Shown here one piece after another: positions 33,812 through 43,071 of a stretch of 64,000 nucleotides of DNA; positions within the stretch are counted from its first letter, which is position 1; the number at the start of each line of letters is the position of its first letter. Under the pieces are notes generated by a model. It saw nothing but the letters and a program-made list of their open reading frames with translations, searched no databases and was not told the DNA's origin. This DNA is from JAPPLB01 sp965204095. GTDB taxonomy: Bacteria > Acidobacteriota > Terriglobia > Bryobacterales > UBA6623. The stretch spans positions 2,976,001-3,040,000 of the forward strand of contig OZ241991.1 in NCBI GenBank assembly GCA_965204095.1. Direction: 5' to 3'. A program made the translations under genes and the position numbers.

Positions 33812-35262
33812 AGCATGCTCTGTGGGTGGTCATCGCCAGCGCAATCTTGATGGCATCCGGCTGCGGCAATAAGTTTCAGGCGCCGCCGCATCCGCTCAGC
33901 ATCAAGGTGCCCGAGGAGTGGTCGGGCGGCAGGGCCATCACGGGTATATCGGACGCTCGTTGGTGGAGCTACTTGGGTGACGACGGGCTCGACACCGCGA
34001 TCGATACGGCTCTCGAGCACAACTATGACCTTCGGGCGGCTGCGGCGCGGGTGGAAGCGGCTCTGGCCGAGGCGCGCGCAGCGGGAGCGGACCTGCGTCC
34101 CACGATCGACCTGAATCTGGCGCGTGGACGGCAGCGGCAGAACTTCGTCGGGTTGCCGATTCCGGGGCGCGAAGGCAGCGTGCTCTCGACGACCTACTCC
34201 AACGCCGGCGTGAATCTGGCGCTGAGTTGGGAGCCCGACTTTTGGGGACGGATCAAGAGCGGTGAAGCGGCGGCGTTGGCCGCGGTGGGAGTTCGTGAAG
34301 AGGACCTGTCGGCTTCTCGCTTGTCGCTTTCCGGGCAGGTGGCGAAGGCCTGGTTCGCCGCGGTCGAGGCGCGGCGGCAAGTGGGGTTGGCTCGGGCAAC
34401 GCTGCAGAGCTACAACATCTCGGTCGCACGTGTACGGGAACGGTTTGAACGCGGCTTGCGGCCTTCTCTCGACCTGCGGCTGGCGCTGACCGAAGTGGAT
34501 AGGGCCAAGGCGCTCGTCGCGCAGCGGCAGGCGCAAGTCGACTCCTCGATTCGGCAGATCGAGATTCTGTTGGGGCGGTATCCGTCCGGCGCATACGCAC
34601 TCGCTGAGGATCTTCCCGATCTGCCGGTTCACGTCCCCGGTGGCTTGCCGTCGGAACTCGTTCATCGCCGCCCGGATCTGAAGACAGCCGAACAGGAGCT
34701 GTTGGCGTCGGATGCGCGAGTGGCGCAGTCGCGAGCCAATTTGCGTCCGCGTTTCAACCTGACGTCGCAGTTCGGGACTGCCAGCAATCAGTTGCAAGAC
34801 TTGATGAACGGCAATCTGATGGCTTGGAATCTGATTGGCGGGTTGCTCCACCCGATCTACAACCGCGGACGCTTGAAAGCGGGAATCGCCCGTGACGAAG
34901 CGCTGGTGACGGAGACGATGGCGCGCTACGAGAGTTCTCTTCTGCGGGCATACGGCGAAGTCGAAACCGCGCTCGCGGCGGAGGACATTCTGGCGCGGCA
35001 GGAAGACGCACTCGTGGCGGCGACCGAGAAGTCTCTGGCCGCGCGCGACTTGGCGGAAGACCGCTATCGACGCGGCTTGGCGGACATCATTACGGTGCTT
35101 TCATCGCAACGGACGGCGCTCGATTCCGAAAGCCAAATGCTCGCGTTGCGCCGGCAGCGGCTCGACAACCGGGTCGATTTGCATCTTGCTCTGGGAGGTG
35201 GTTTTGAATTGCCGGCACCTGCAAGCGGGGTTCCGCAGTTGTCAGCGGCGGAGGACTTATGA
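33808..35262 (+). CDS. RND efflux outer-membrane lipoprotein (NodT/OprM-like, TolC family)
   Basis: 484 residues from ATG 33808. Lipoprotein signal MKHALWVVIASAILMASGC. The chain has the duplicated TolC-family repeat: about 60-260 (ALEHNYDLRAAAARVEAALA, LSWEPDFWGRIKSGEAAAL) and about 280-480 (LVHRRPDLKTAEQELLASDA, LLHPIYNRGRLKAGI, AYGEVETALAAED, RYRRGLADIITVLSSQRTAL). HRRPDLxxAE is the best signature of this group. It forms the trimeric outer-membrane exit of the pump and acts with the fusion protein and permease encoded next. Both its start and its end overlap neighbours as ATGA. Confidence 0.94.
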   Translation: MKHALWVVIASAILMASGCGNKFQAPPHPLSIKVPEEWSGGRAITGISDARWWSYLGDDGLDTAIDTALEHNYDLRAAAARVEAALAEARAAGADLRPTIDLNLARGRQRQNFVGLPIPGREGSVLSTTYSNAGVNLALSWEPDFWGRIKSGEAAALAAVGVREEDLSASRLSLSGQVAKAWFAAVEARRQVGLARATLQSYNISVARVRERFERGLRPSLDLRLALTEVDRAKALVAQRQAQVDSSIRQIEILLGRYPSGAYALAEDLPDLPVHVPGGLPSELVHRRPDLKTAEQELLASDARVAQSRANLRPRFNLTSQFGTASNQLQDLMNGNLMAWNLIGGLLHPIYNRGRLKAGIARDEALVTETMARYESSLLRAYGEVETALAAEDILARQEDALVAATEKSLAARDLAEDRYRRGLADIITVLSSQRTALDSESQMLALRRQRLDNRVDLHLALGGGFELPAPASGVPQLSAAEDL

Positions 35263-36452
35263 AAGTCGTAAGGATCGTGCTTCAGATTCTGTTGCCGCTG
35301 GCGATTCTCGGCATCGGCTGGTATGTGGCTGTGATGTTGGTCGAGGCTCGGGAAGAGCCTGAAACGGAGCCGATCGAAATACCGCTGCCGCTGGTGCAGG
35401 CGCTCGAGGTCAGGCCGACAGGCCAACGGCTGACGGTGACGGCGGAAGGAACGGTGGTCCCTCGTACGCAGACGGAGCTGGTGCCGGAGATTTCGGGGCG
35501 TGTTGTTTGGGTCTCGCCCTCGCTCGCTTCGGGCGGTTTCTTCGAGAAGGACGAGGAACTGTTGAAGGTGGATCGGCGCGAGTATGAGTTGGCGGTCGTG
35601 CGGGCTAGGTCCGCGGTGGCGCAAGCGGAGTTGGTGCTGGCTACGGAGCAGGAAGAGGCGGACTTGGCGCGGCGAGAATGGGAGAGCCTGGGCAAGGGCG
35701 AGCCGACCGCGTTGACGTTCCGAGAGCCGCAGGTCGCCCAGGCCCAAGCTGCTCTCGCTTCGGCAAGAGCGGCGTTGGCGCAGGCCGAGTATGACCTCGA
35801 GCGCACGGTCGTCAAGGCGCCGTACGCAGGTCGGATTCGGACGAAGAGCGTGGACGTCGGGCAGTTCGTAAGCCGCGGCGCGCCGGTGGCGCGCGTCTAT
35901 GCGGTGGACTATGCCGAAGTGCGGCTCCCGATCCCGGATGCGGAACTGGCGTACGTAGACCTGCCTTTGGCGTTTCGCGGGCAGGCGGGCGATGCGAACG
36001 GGCCGAAAGTGACGCTGCGCGCGAAGTTCGCCGGACGCGAGCATACCTGGCAAGGGCGCATCGTTCGCACCGAAGCGGAGATTGATCCGCAGAGCCGCAT
36101 GGTGCAAGCGGTGGCGCGCGTCGCGGACCCGTATGGTCAGGGTGGGAGCCCCGGGCGGCCTCCGTTGGCCGTGGGAATGTTCGTCGAGGCCGAGATCGAG
36201 GGCAGGTGGTCATCGTCGGTGGTGCTGCCTCGCGCTGCGTTGCGGGACGGGGACACGGTGTACGTCATTGATGATGACGGCCGCTTGGAGTTCCGCGCCG
36301 TCAACGTGCTGCGGGCGGAGCGGGAGCGCGTGCTCGTGCGTTCCGGCTTGCAAGAGGGCGAGCGGGTCTGTATTTCGAACATCGAGACGGCTGTCGAAGG
36401 AATGAAGGTGGAAGTCGTCGTGACAGAAGGGGAAGCCGTTCCTGTGTCGTAG
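35259..36452 (+). CDS. RND efflux periplasmic adaptor (membrane fusion protein)
   Basis: 397 residues with an N-terminal membrane anchor (IVLQILLPLAILGIGWYVAV). Typical HlyD/AcrA plan: beta-barrel/lipoyl half VTAEGTVVPRTQTELVPEIS, helical hairpin of Ala-rich heptads (about 105-190, VAQAQAALASARAALAQAEY), second lipoyl half TVVKAPYAGRIRTKSVDVGQ, then beta barrel and membrane-proximal domain. The hairpin docks on the outer-membrane channel; the barrel contacts the permease. Starts in an ATGA overlap and is followed by the permease after 19 bases, so the operon order is repressor, channel, adaptor, pump. Confidence 0.94.
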   Translation: MKVVRIVLQILLPLAILGIGWYVAVMLVEAREEPETEPIEIPLPLVQALEVRPTGQRLTVTAEGTVVPRTQTELVPEISGRVVWVSPSLASGGFFEKDEELLKVDRREYELAVVRARSAVAQAELVLATEQEEADLARREWESLGKGEPTALTFREPQVAQAQAALASARAALAQAEYDLERTVVKAPYAGRIRTKSVDVGQFVSRGAPVARVYAVDYAEVRLPIPDAELAYVDLPLAFRGQAGDANGPKVTLRAKFAGREHTWQGRIVRTEAEIDPQSRMVQAVARVADPYGQGGSPGRPPLAVGMFVEAEIEGRWSSSVVLPRAALRDGDTVYVIDDDGRLEFRAVNVLRAERERVLVRSGLQEGERVCISNIETAVEGMKVEVVVTEGEAVPVS

Positions 36453-36471
36453 TGGGAAAGCGGAGCTGTCC

Positions 36472-39400
36472 ATGCACGGATTGATCTCTTGGTTTGCCCG
36501 TAACGGGGTTGCCGCCAACCTGTTGATGATCGTGATCATCGTGATGGGAGCGATGACGATCCCGAGGTTGAAGAAGGAAGTCTTTCCCGAGTACGCAATC
36601 GACATGGTGACCGTGTCGGTGGATTTCCGCGGAGGCACGCCGGAAGAGATCGAGGAGACGGTCTGCATCCGGATCGAGGAAGAAATTCAGGATCTGGACG
36701 GCATCAAGAAGATCACCTCGACGGCGGCGGAAGGCAATGGGACGGTAAGCGTGGAAGTGGCGCCGGGCTATGATGCCCGCCGGCTGCTCGACGACGTCAA
36801 GTCGCGGGTGGATTCGATCGACACGTTCCCCGACGAAACGGAGAAGCCGGTGGTGCGGGAAATTCTGAACCGGCGGCAGGTGATCAACGTTTCGATCTCC
36901 GGCAACACAGTTGAGAAGACGCTGAAGCGGCTGGGCGAACAGGTGCGTGACGAGATCTTGGACCTCCCGGGCATCACGCACGCCGAACTGGTCAATGCGC
37001 GGGACTACGAGATATCGATCGAAGTTTCGGAGGAGGCGCTGCGGCGTCACAATTTGACATTCGATTTCGTGGCGCAGAGGGTGCGGCGTTTTTCGCTGGA
37101 CTTGCCGGGGGGGTCGCTGAAGACCGAATCGGGCGATATTCTGCTGCGAACAAAGGGGCAGGCCTATGTCGGTCAGGACTTCGAACAGCTCCCGCTTTTG
37201 ACGAAACCGGACGGCACGAAGCTGTATCTCGAAGATGTCGCCATCGTCGTGGACGGCTTCACGGATACGGACGAGTGGGCATTCTTCAACGGCAAACCGT
37301 CGGTGATGGTGTCGGTGTATCGAGTGGGCGATCAGAACGCCATCACGGTGTCGGAGACCATTCACGACTACGTCGAGCAGGCGCGTGCACGTATGCCGGA
37401 AGGCATTGCCATCGAGGTATGGAAAGACAATGCATCTTTCCTTCGGGGCCGTATCGATTTGCTGCTGCGGAACGCCGCGAACGGGCTGATCCTTGTGTTC
37501 ATCGTGCTGGCGCTGTTCTTACGGATGCAACTCGCGTTTTGGGTGACGATCGGGATTCCGATTTCGTTCCTGGGAGCGTTGGCGCTGATGCCGCTGTACG
37601 GCGGGTCGATCAACATGATGTCGCTGTTCTCGATGATTCTGGTGCTGGGCATTGTCGTGGACGACGCCATCATCGTGGGCGAGAGCATCTTTACCGAGCA
37701 GCGAGGCGGGAACAAGGGCGTGGAAGGGGCGATTCGGGGGGCACGGACCGTCGGATTTCCGGTGATTTTCGGTGTGCTGACGACCATAGCCGCGTTCTCG
37801 CCGATGTTGTTCCTGCCTGGGTATATGGGCAAGATCTGGCGGATGATTCCGCTAGCGGTGATTCCGGCTTTGCTGTTCTCGTTGATTGAATCGCAGCTTG
37901 TCCTGCCGCATCACCTGTCGTGGACACGGGCGCACAGCGATAAGGGCCGGCGTCGGAATCTGCTGGCGAGAATGTGGACCGCGTTTTTCGGCTTCTTCGA
38001 CACGGCACTGCAGTCGTTCATCCGGAACATCTACGGGCCGGCGCTCGGACGCCTGCTGAACTGGCGTTATGTAACGATGGCGGTGGCGCTAGCGACGCTC
38101 ATGTTGACCCTGGGGTTGGTCGGCGGCGGCTTTCTGGAGTTCACGTTCTTCCCGCAGGTCGAGGCGGACTATGTCATCGGAACGGTCACGTTTCCCCTGG
38201 AAACTCCGGCGACGGTAACCGAGCGGGCGGTAAAGAAAATGCAAGCGGCGGCGGAGCGTCTCCAGCGACAGATCGATGCCGAGTCGGGAGAGAAGGTGTT
38301 TCGGCATCTGCTGGCGTCGGTGGGAAATCAGCCCGTGACGACGGAGAACCGTCAAAACACCGGTGAGAGAACAGCGGGCGCCGGCGGTTCCCACATCGGT
38401 GAAATCGGAATCGAGCTGACTCCGTCGGAAAGCCGTACGATCCCGAGCGGTGAATTGGCCAACCGCTGGCGAGACATGACAGGGCCGATTCCGGGCGCCG
38501 TCGAGTTGAAGTTCACGGCGGACTTGCTGGTAGGGGGCTCCGACATTGACTTTCAGCTTCGCGGACGCGACACGAAGGCGTTGCGCCAGGTGGCGGAGAA
38601 ACTCAAGGACAAGTTGGCTGAGTACCCGGGTGTCTATGACATTACGGACTCCTTCCGGGGCGGAAAGCCGGAGGTCAAGCTGGCGCTGAACTCGGAAGGA
38701 GAGGCGCTGGGGTTGACGCTTCAGGATCTCGCGAATCAAGTGCGGCAGGGATTCTATGGTGAAGAGGCGCAGAGGATTCAGCGGGGGCGCGATGACATCC
38801 GGGTGATGGTGCGCTATCCGAGGGAAGAGCGGAACTCTCTGGGCGATCTCGAGTCGATGCGGATTCGGACGCCCAGCGGGAACGAGGTGCCGTTCTCGAC
38901 CGTTGCGGACGCTTCATTGGGCCGCGGGTTCGCAAAAATCCGGCGGGTCGACCGACAGCGTGTCATCAACGTGACGGCGGAAGTCGATGCGTCACAGACG
39001 AACGAGAACACGGTCATTGAAGACGTAAGCCGTACGTTCCTGGAGCCGCTGATCGCGACGCAGTACTCGAATGTCAGCTTCTCGCTGGAAGGGCAGCAGC
39101 GCGAGCAGATGGAGTTGCTGAGCGAGTTGGCGATGGGTTTTGCCGTAGCTCTATTCGTGATCTATGCATTGATGGCGATCCCGTTCAAGTCATACAGCCA
39201 GCCGTTGATTGTGATGATCGCAGTGCCGTTCGGGATCGTCGGCGCGGTTTGGGGACATGCGGTTATGGGGTACGAGTTGAGCATCATGTCGATGCTGGGG
39301 CTCGTCGCGCTGACGGGCGTAGTCGTCAACGACAGTCTCGTGTTGGTCCACTACATCAACACTCAACGCAACGAAGGAAGGGGTCTGTACGATGCAGTGC

Positions 39401-39825
39401 GCAATGCGGGGTTGGTGCGTTTCCGGCCGATTCTGTTGACGTCTCTCACGACGGCGGCAGGCATTACGCCGCTGATGCTGGAAGAGAGCGTGCAAGCGAA
39501 ATTCTTGATCCCGATGGCCGTGGCCCTCGCTTTCGGTGTGTTGTTCGCGACCGTGATTTCGCTTGTGCTGGTGCCGTCGTTGTATCTGATGATCGAGGAC
39601 ATCAAGCAGGCGGGGCGTTGGGTTTTGCGAGGGCTGGTGTGGCTCTATCGTCCTCTGCCGGAGCCTTCGATGGCAGCCGGCACAGACTCTCCATCGGTGT
39701 CCGGCGCATCACTGCTCGAGTCGAACGGCGCCCCGGGCCCGCGTCGAGCCGCAGCGGCTGCGAGCGGCACGGACGGAGTTGGCAGCGGCGTTTCGCCGCT
39801 CGCCGCCCGGCACAAGGATGATTAG
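36472..39825 (+). CDS. RND efflux permease (AcrB/HAE-like)
   Basis: 1117 residues, somewhat longer than AcrB because of a Ser/Ala-rich C-terminal tail (about 1070-1117). Twelve membrane segments in the two-fold pattern: helix 1 at the N-terminus (GVAANLLMIVIIVMGAMTI), the block of helices 2-6 near 340-490, helix 7 near 540 and the last block near 880-1040. The proton-relay Asp pair occurs in helix 4 as LGIVVDDAIIVGESIF (near 405). Periplasmic porter domains lie between. The family exports drugs, bile-salt-like or lipid compounds by proton antiport. Substrate not defined. Overlaps the next gene by 8 bases. Confidence 0.94.
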   Translation: MHGLISWFARNGVAANLLMIVIIVMGAMTIPRLKKEVFPEYAIDMVTVSVDFRGGTPEEIEETVCIRIEEEIQDLDGIKKITSTAAEGNGTVSVEVAPGYDARRLLDDVKSRVDSIDTFPDETEKPVVREILNRRQVINVSISGNTVEKTLKRLGEQVRDEILDLPGITHAELVNARDYEISIEVSEEALRRHNLTFDFVAQRVRRFSLDLPGGSLKTESGDILLRTKGQAYVGQDFEQLPLLTKPDGTKLYLEDVAIVVDGFTDTDEWAFFNGKPSVMVSVYRVGDQNAITVSETIHDYVEQARARMPEGIAIEVWKDNASFLRGRIDLLLRNAANGLILVFIVLALFLRMQLAFWVTIGIPISFLGALALMPLYGGSINMMSLFSMILVLGIVVDDAIIVGESIFTEQRGGNKGVEGAIRGARTVGFPVIFGVLTTIAAFSPMLFLPGYMGKIWRMIPLAVIPALLFSLIESQLVLPHHLSWTRAHSDKGRRRNLLARMWTAFFGFFDTALQSFIRNIYGPALGRLLNWRYVTMAVALATLMLTLGLVGGGFLEFTFFPQVEADYVIGTVTFPLETPATVTERAVKKMQAAAERLQRQIDAESGEKVFRHLLASVGNQPVTTENRQNTGERTAGAGGSHIGEIGIELTPSESRTIPSGELANRWRDMTGPIPGAVELKFTADLLVGGSDIDFQLRGRDTKALRQVAEKLKDKLAEYPGVYDITDSFRGGKPEVKLALNSEGEALGLTLQDLANQVRQGFYGEEAQRIQRGRDDIRVMVRYPREERNSLGDLESMRIRTPSGNEVPFSTVADASLGRGFAKIRRVDRQRVINVTAEVDASQTNENTVIEDVSRTFLEPLIATQYSNVSFSLEGQQREQMELLSELAMGFAVALFVIYALMAIPFKSYSQPLIVMIAVPFGIVGAVWGHAVMGYELSIMSMLGLVALTGVVVNDSLVLVHYINTQRNEGRGLYDAVRNAGLVRFRPILLTSLTTAAGITPLMLEESVQAKFLIPMAVALAFGVLFATVISLVLVPSLYLMIEDIKQAGRWVLRGLVWLYRPLPEPSMAAGTDSPSVSGASLLESNGAPGPRRAAAAASGTDGVGSGVSPLAARHKDD

Positions 39826-40705
39826 CCGTTCAGAGAAAGCAGAGAGTTCTGGTTTCGTGCTCGCCATGATCTTGCCCGAGAAGCTCCCTGCTAGGATCCT
39901 GTTCGTCTTTCTGACGACGTTTCCCTTTGCGAGTGCCCAGAGCGGTGCAACAGGTGCGCTTCCGCCTATCGAAACAATCATCCAAAAGGCTCTCGCGAGG
40001 GCCGAGCGGCAGAAGAAATTGGAGATCAGCCGCGTCTCCGTGGCTGATCTGATCAAGGTGACTGAGCGTCTTGACGATGAGGGCTCAACCGAATCCAAGG
40101 AAGAAATCGTCTTTCGAGAAAGCCAGCACGACGGTCATTATTTCCACGAGAAGATTCTCGTCAACGGCCGCAAGTTGACGGCAAAAGAGGCCCGTGACGA
40201 GAAAGCACGCAAGGAGAAGTTCCTGAGGGAGATCGAGCGCAACCGAGGGAACAAGTCCTACAAACCGAAGAACGATCGAGTCGAGTTCAATCGCGCATTG
40301 GTCGAGCGTTATCAGGCGAAGCTGGCAGGCATGGAAACCGTTCACGGCCGCAATGCCTATGTGATCGAGTTCGAACCCAGGCACGGGGAACTACCCGTCA
40401 GGAGGCGGATGGATTATGCGCTGAACAAGTCAAACGGCCGCGTATGGATCGACTCCGAAGACTACGGCATCGCGCGCGTCGAGTTCCACTTGATGGAGCC
40501 CGTGCGCCTGTGGTACGGGATCCTCGGGAACGTGACGGTCGCCGACGGACTCGTTGAGACGATCCGGAACGAGGAAGGCTTTTGGCTGCCCCGCGAGATG
40601 AAAATCTATATGGACGGACGCATTCTCTTCACATCTCTGCACCACCGGTCCCTCAGAAGGTGGCGCTACCCGGCTGCGGGTGAATCGCTCTCCGCAGGCC
40701 ACTGA
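39818..40705 (+). CDS. Exported LolA/outer-membrane-lipoprotein-sorting-like protein
   Basis: 295 residues from ATG 39818, inside the last codons of the permease; ATG 39866 is an alternative that gives a cleaner signal peptide (MILPEKLPARILFVFLTTFP). The mature chain is beta-rich and polar, with charged helices (KEARDEKARKEKFLREIERN) and late strands GRVWIDSEDYGIARVEFHLM and FWLPREMKIYMDGRILF, which resemble the half-barrel of lipoprotein carriers or DUF4292-like proteins. Such carriers occur beside RND genes that move lipids, so a role in carrying an envelope lipid or lipoprotein is possible. It ends the operon. Confidence 0.6.
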   Translation: MISRSEKAESSGFVLAMILPEKLPARILFVFLTTFPFASAQSGATGALPPIETIIQKALARAERQKKLEISRVSVADLIKVTERLDDEGSTESKEEIVFRESQHDGHYFHEKILVNGRKLTAKEARDEKARKEKFLREIERNRGNKSYKPKNDRVEFNRALVERYQAKLAGMETVHGRNAYVIEFEPRHGELPVRRRMDYALNKSNGRVWIDSEDYGIARVEFHLMEPVRLWYGILGNVTVADGLVETIRNEEGFWLPREMKIYMDGRILFTSLHHRSLRRWRYPAAGESLSAGH

Positions 40706-40812
40706 CTGTTTTCGGTTTACCCCAGGGCTTCCCTCTCAACAGCTCCGCCGGAATGCCGCCGGTAGCGAGACTCCACAGGCCGCCGCAAACTCGCAAGCCT
40801 GATCCCTGACTG

Positions 40813-40971
40813 AGCCTGCATGTCTCATCACGCGGCGAGGCGAAGTGCGTGAGGGGGCCGTCAGGACGAGGCGCGTGCACCATGCCTTTAAGGTTTTTTA
40901 CGAGTCACGAAACACGAATCAAGGCCTTTTTAGCGCGTGCTTCGGCCGTCGGGTGGTGAGACATGCAGGCT
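40813..40971. mobile_element. MITE-like repeat element, copy 4
   Basis: Left end 40813-40831 (AGCCTGCATGTCTCATCAC) and right end 40953-40971 match as inverted repeats at 18 of 19. Here both ends have AG at the tips where copy 3 has AA at both. 159 bp, shorter through loss of interior sequence; heptads CACGAAA/CACGAAT near 40905-40920. It fills most of the gap 40706-40986. Confidence 0.8.
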
Positions 40972-40986
40972 AAGCCTTCGCTTCAG

Positions 40987-43041
40987 TCAATCAGCGGCTT
41001 GCGGCGAGTTCGACAGGTCGCCGAGAAGCTCACGCAGTTGCGCCTCGTCCAGAATGGAGATACCCAGAGCTTGGGCCTTTTCGAGCTTGGATCCGGCCTT
41101 TTCGCCGGCAACGACATAGGTCGTCTTCTTGCTGACTGATCCGATGACCTTTCCTCCGGCTTGTTCGATCAGCCGCCCGGCCGCGTCTCGTGTCAGAGAC
41201 GGCAAGGTCCCGGTCAGCACGAAAGTATTACCGTTAAGCGGCGTTTCTCTCCGCTCGACCTTCTTCTCGCCTTCGAATCGCAGACCTGCCTCGCGTAAAG
41301 CCGCAAGCAAGCGTTGATTCTCCGGCTCCAGGAAGAAATCGACGACTGCCTGCGCTACCCGGGGTCCGACGTCCTCGACTTCCTGCAACTCTTCCAGCGA
41401 CGCGGCTCGGAGCGCATCGACCCCGCCGTAGCTCTCCATGAGTATCTGCGCCGTTCTCTCCCCCACGAAACGAATCCCCAGCCCATAAACGAGCCGCGCC
41501 ACCGAGCGTGAGCGTGAATCCTCGATGTTGTTCAGCAGGTTTTCCGTCGACTTCTTGCCCATCCGCTCCAGCGACTCGATATCATCCGCTTTCAGTTGAT
41601 AGAGGCCCGCCAGACTCTTGATCAATCCCTTGTCGACGAACTGCTCGACCAGGGACTCGCCCAGACCGTCGATGTTCATCGCCCGACGCGACGCGAAATG
41701 CAGAATCGACTCCTTCAGCCGTGCCGGACAATTCGTGTTGACACAACGTTTGATCGCTTCGCCTTCTTCCCGCACGACCCGTGTTGCGCATACGGGACAC
41801 GATTCCGGCAACGAGAACGGTTTTCGATCCTCGCCCGGCTCCACCATCCGCACGACCTTGGGAATCACATCGCCGCTGCGTTCGATCAGCACCGTATCGC
41901 CGATCTGCAGGCCCAGCCGTTCGATTTCGTCTTCGTTATGCAGGGTTGCCCGCGACACGGTTACGCCGCCGACGGCTACCGGCTTGAGCCGCGCGCTCGG
42001 GGTGAGCGCTCCAGTGCGCCCCACATTTACCTCGATGTCCTCGACGACCGTCTCCGCTTGCTCCGCCGCCCATTTGCAAGCCACGGCCCAGCGCGGAGCG
42101 CGCGATCGCGTACCCAGTTCACTCTGGAGAGTCGTGGAGTCCACTTTTATGACCAGCCCGTCGATTTCATACGGCAGCGATTTCCGCTCCTTGCCCCAAT
42201 CGGAGGCGAAAGTAAGTATGGGCTCAACTCCCGAAAACAGTGCTCGATGCTTGTTCACCTTGAACCCGTCTGCCGCCAGCGCATCAAGAGTGAGCCAGTG
42301 CCGGTCAAACATCGACGAGCCGTTTCGCAGCAGTGCGTAGGCGTAAAATTCCAGCCGCCGCGATGCCGTAATCTTCGGAGCGAGTACGCGGAGCGATCCG
42401 GCTGCCGCGTTTCGCGGATTCGCGAAGGTTGGCTGCTCTTTCCTCAAACGCTCCGCATTCAGCTTTTCGAACGACCGCCGCGTCATCACGACCTCGCCGC
42501 GTACTTCCACCTCTCCGGTCCAATCGATCCTCGTGTCCGAAGTCGAATCGAGCCGCAACGGCACGGAATGAATCGTCCGCGCGTTCTCGGTGATCTCTTC
42601 CCCGGTGTATCCGTCTCCTCGGGTCAGCGCGCGTGTCATCAGCCCGTCGACGAAGTGCACGGCCATAGAAATCCCGTCCAGCTTCAACTCTGTGACGTAA
42701 TCCACCGTTTCCAAGTCCGCCCGCTCCCGCACTCGCCGGTCAAACTCGAGCAAGTCACTGTCGCTGAAGGCGTTGTCGAGACTGAGCATCGGCGACAGGT
42801 GGGCCATCTTCACGAATCCTTCGCGCGGTGGAGCGCCTACCCGCTGCGTCGGCGAATCAGGCGTCACAAGCTGTGGATACTGCTTCTCCAGCCCCTGCAG
42901 CTCGCTCATCAGGGCGTCGTACTCGGCATCGGAAATCTCCGGTTGGTCGAGCACGTAGTACTGTTTGTCGTGGTGGCGGATGGTTTCCCGGAGGGTGGCC
43001 GCACGCTGCTCGACGTCGGCCGGGACATCGCCTGGGCCCAT
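40987..43041 (-). CDS. ligA: NAD-dependent DNA ligase
   Basis: 684 residues, the usual length. Adenylation domain with the catalytic Lys in ELKLDGISMAVHF; the NAD-binding Ia region is at the start (YYVLDQPEISDAEYDALMSE). OB fold, then the zinc finger CPVCATRVV...CVNTNCPARL, helix-hairpin-helix repeats (GLYQLKADDIESLERMGKKS) and a C-terminal BRCT domain (VLTGTLPSLTRDAAGRLIEQ). Essential for joining Okazaki fragments and finishing repair, in the cytoplasm. Divergent from the kinase gene, with only 30 bases between start codons. Its 3' end lies 15 bases from repeat copy 4. Confidence 0.97.
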   Translation of the reverse strand: MGPGDVPADVEQRAATLRETIRHHDKQYYVLDQPEISDAEYDALMSELQGLEKQYPQLVTPDSPTQRVGAPPREGFVKMAHLSPMLSLDNAFSDSDLLEFDRRVRERADLETVDYVTELKLDGISMAVHFVDGLMTRALTRGDGYTGEEITENARTIHSVPLRLDSTSDTRIDWTGEVEVRGEVVMTRRSFEKLNAERLRKEQPTFANPRNAAAGSLRVLAPKITASRRLEFYAYALLRNGSSMFDRHWLTLDALAADGFKVNKHRALFSGVEPILTFASDWGKERKSLPYEIDGLVIKVDSTTLQSELGTRSRAPRWAVACKWAAEQAETVVEDIEVNVGRTGALTPSARLKPVAVGGVTVSRATLHNEDEIERLGLQIGDTVLIERSGDVIPKVVRMVEPGEDRKPFSLPESCPVCATRVVREEGEAIKRCVNTNCPARLKESILHFASRRAMNIDGLGESLVEQFVDKGLIKSLAGLYQLKADDIESLERMGKKSTENLLNNIEDSRSRSVARLVYGLGIRFVGERTAQILMESYGGVDALRAASLEELQEVEDVGPRVAQAVVDFFLEPENQRLLAALREAGLRFEGEKKVERRETPLNGNTFVLTGTLPSLTRDAAGRLIEQAGGKVIGSVSKKTTYVVAGEKAGSKLEKAQALGISILDEAQLRELLGDLSNSPQAAD

Positions 43042-43050
43042 GGACGTTAC

Positions 43051-43057
43051 TATTATA
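43051..43057. promoter_or_regulatory. Overlapping -10-like elements for ligA and the divergent kinase gene
   Basis: TATTAT at 43051-43056 reads toward the kinase gene; TATAAT (reverse strand of 43052-43057) reads toward ligA. They overlap, so transcription in one direction should exclude the other. No convincing -35 on either side. Confidence 0.3.
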
Positions 43058-43071
43058 GAAATTTATCTTTC

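Noticed and set aside
41596..43071. Long open frame on the plus strand joined to the lipid kinase
   Set aside because: It is antisense to ligA, with Arg/His-rich composition; the kinase fold begins only at 43072.
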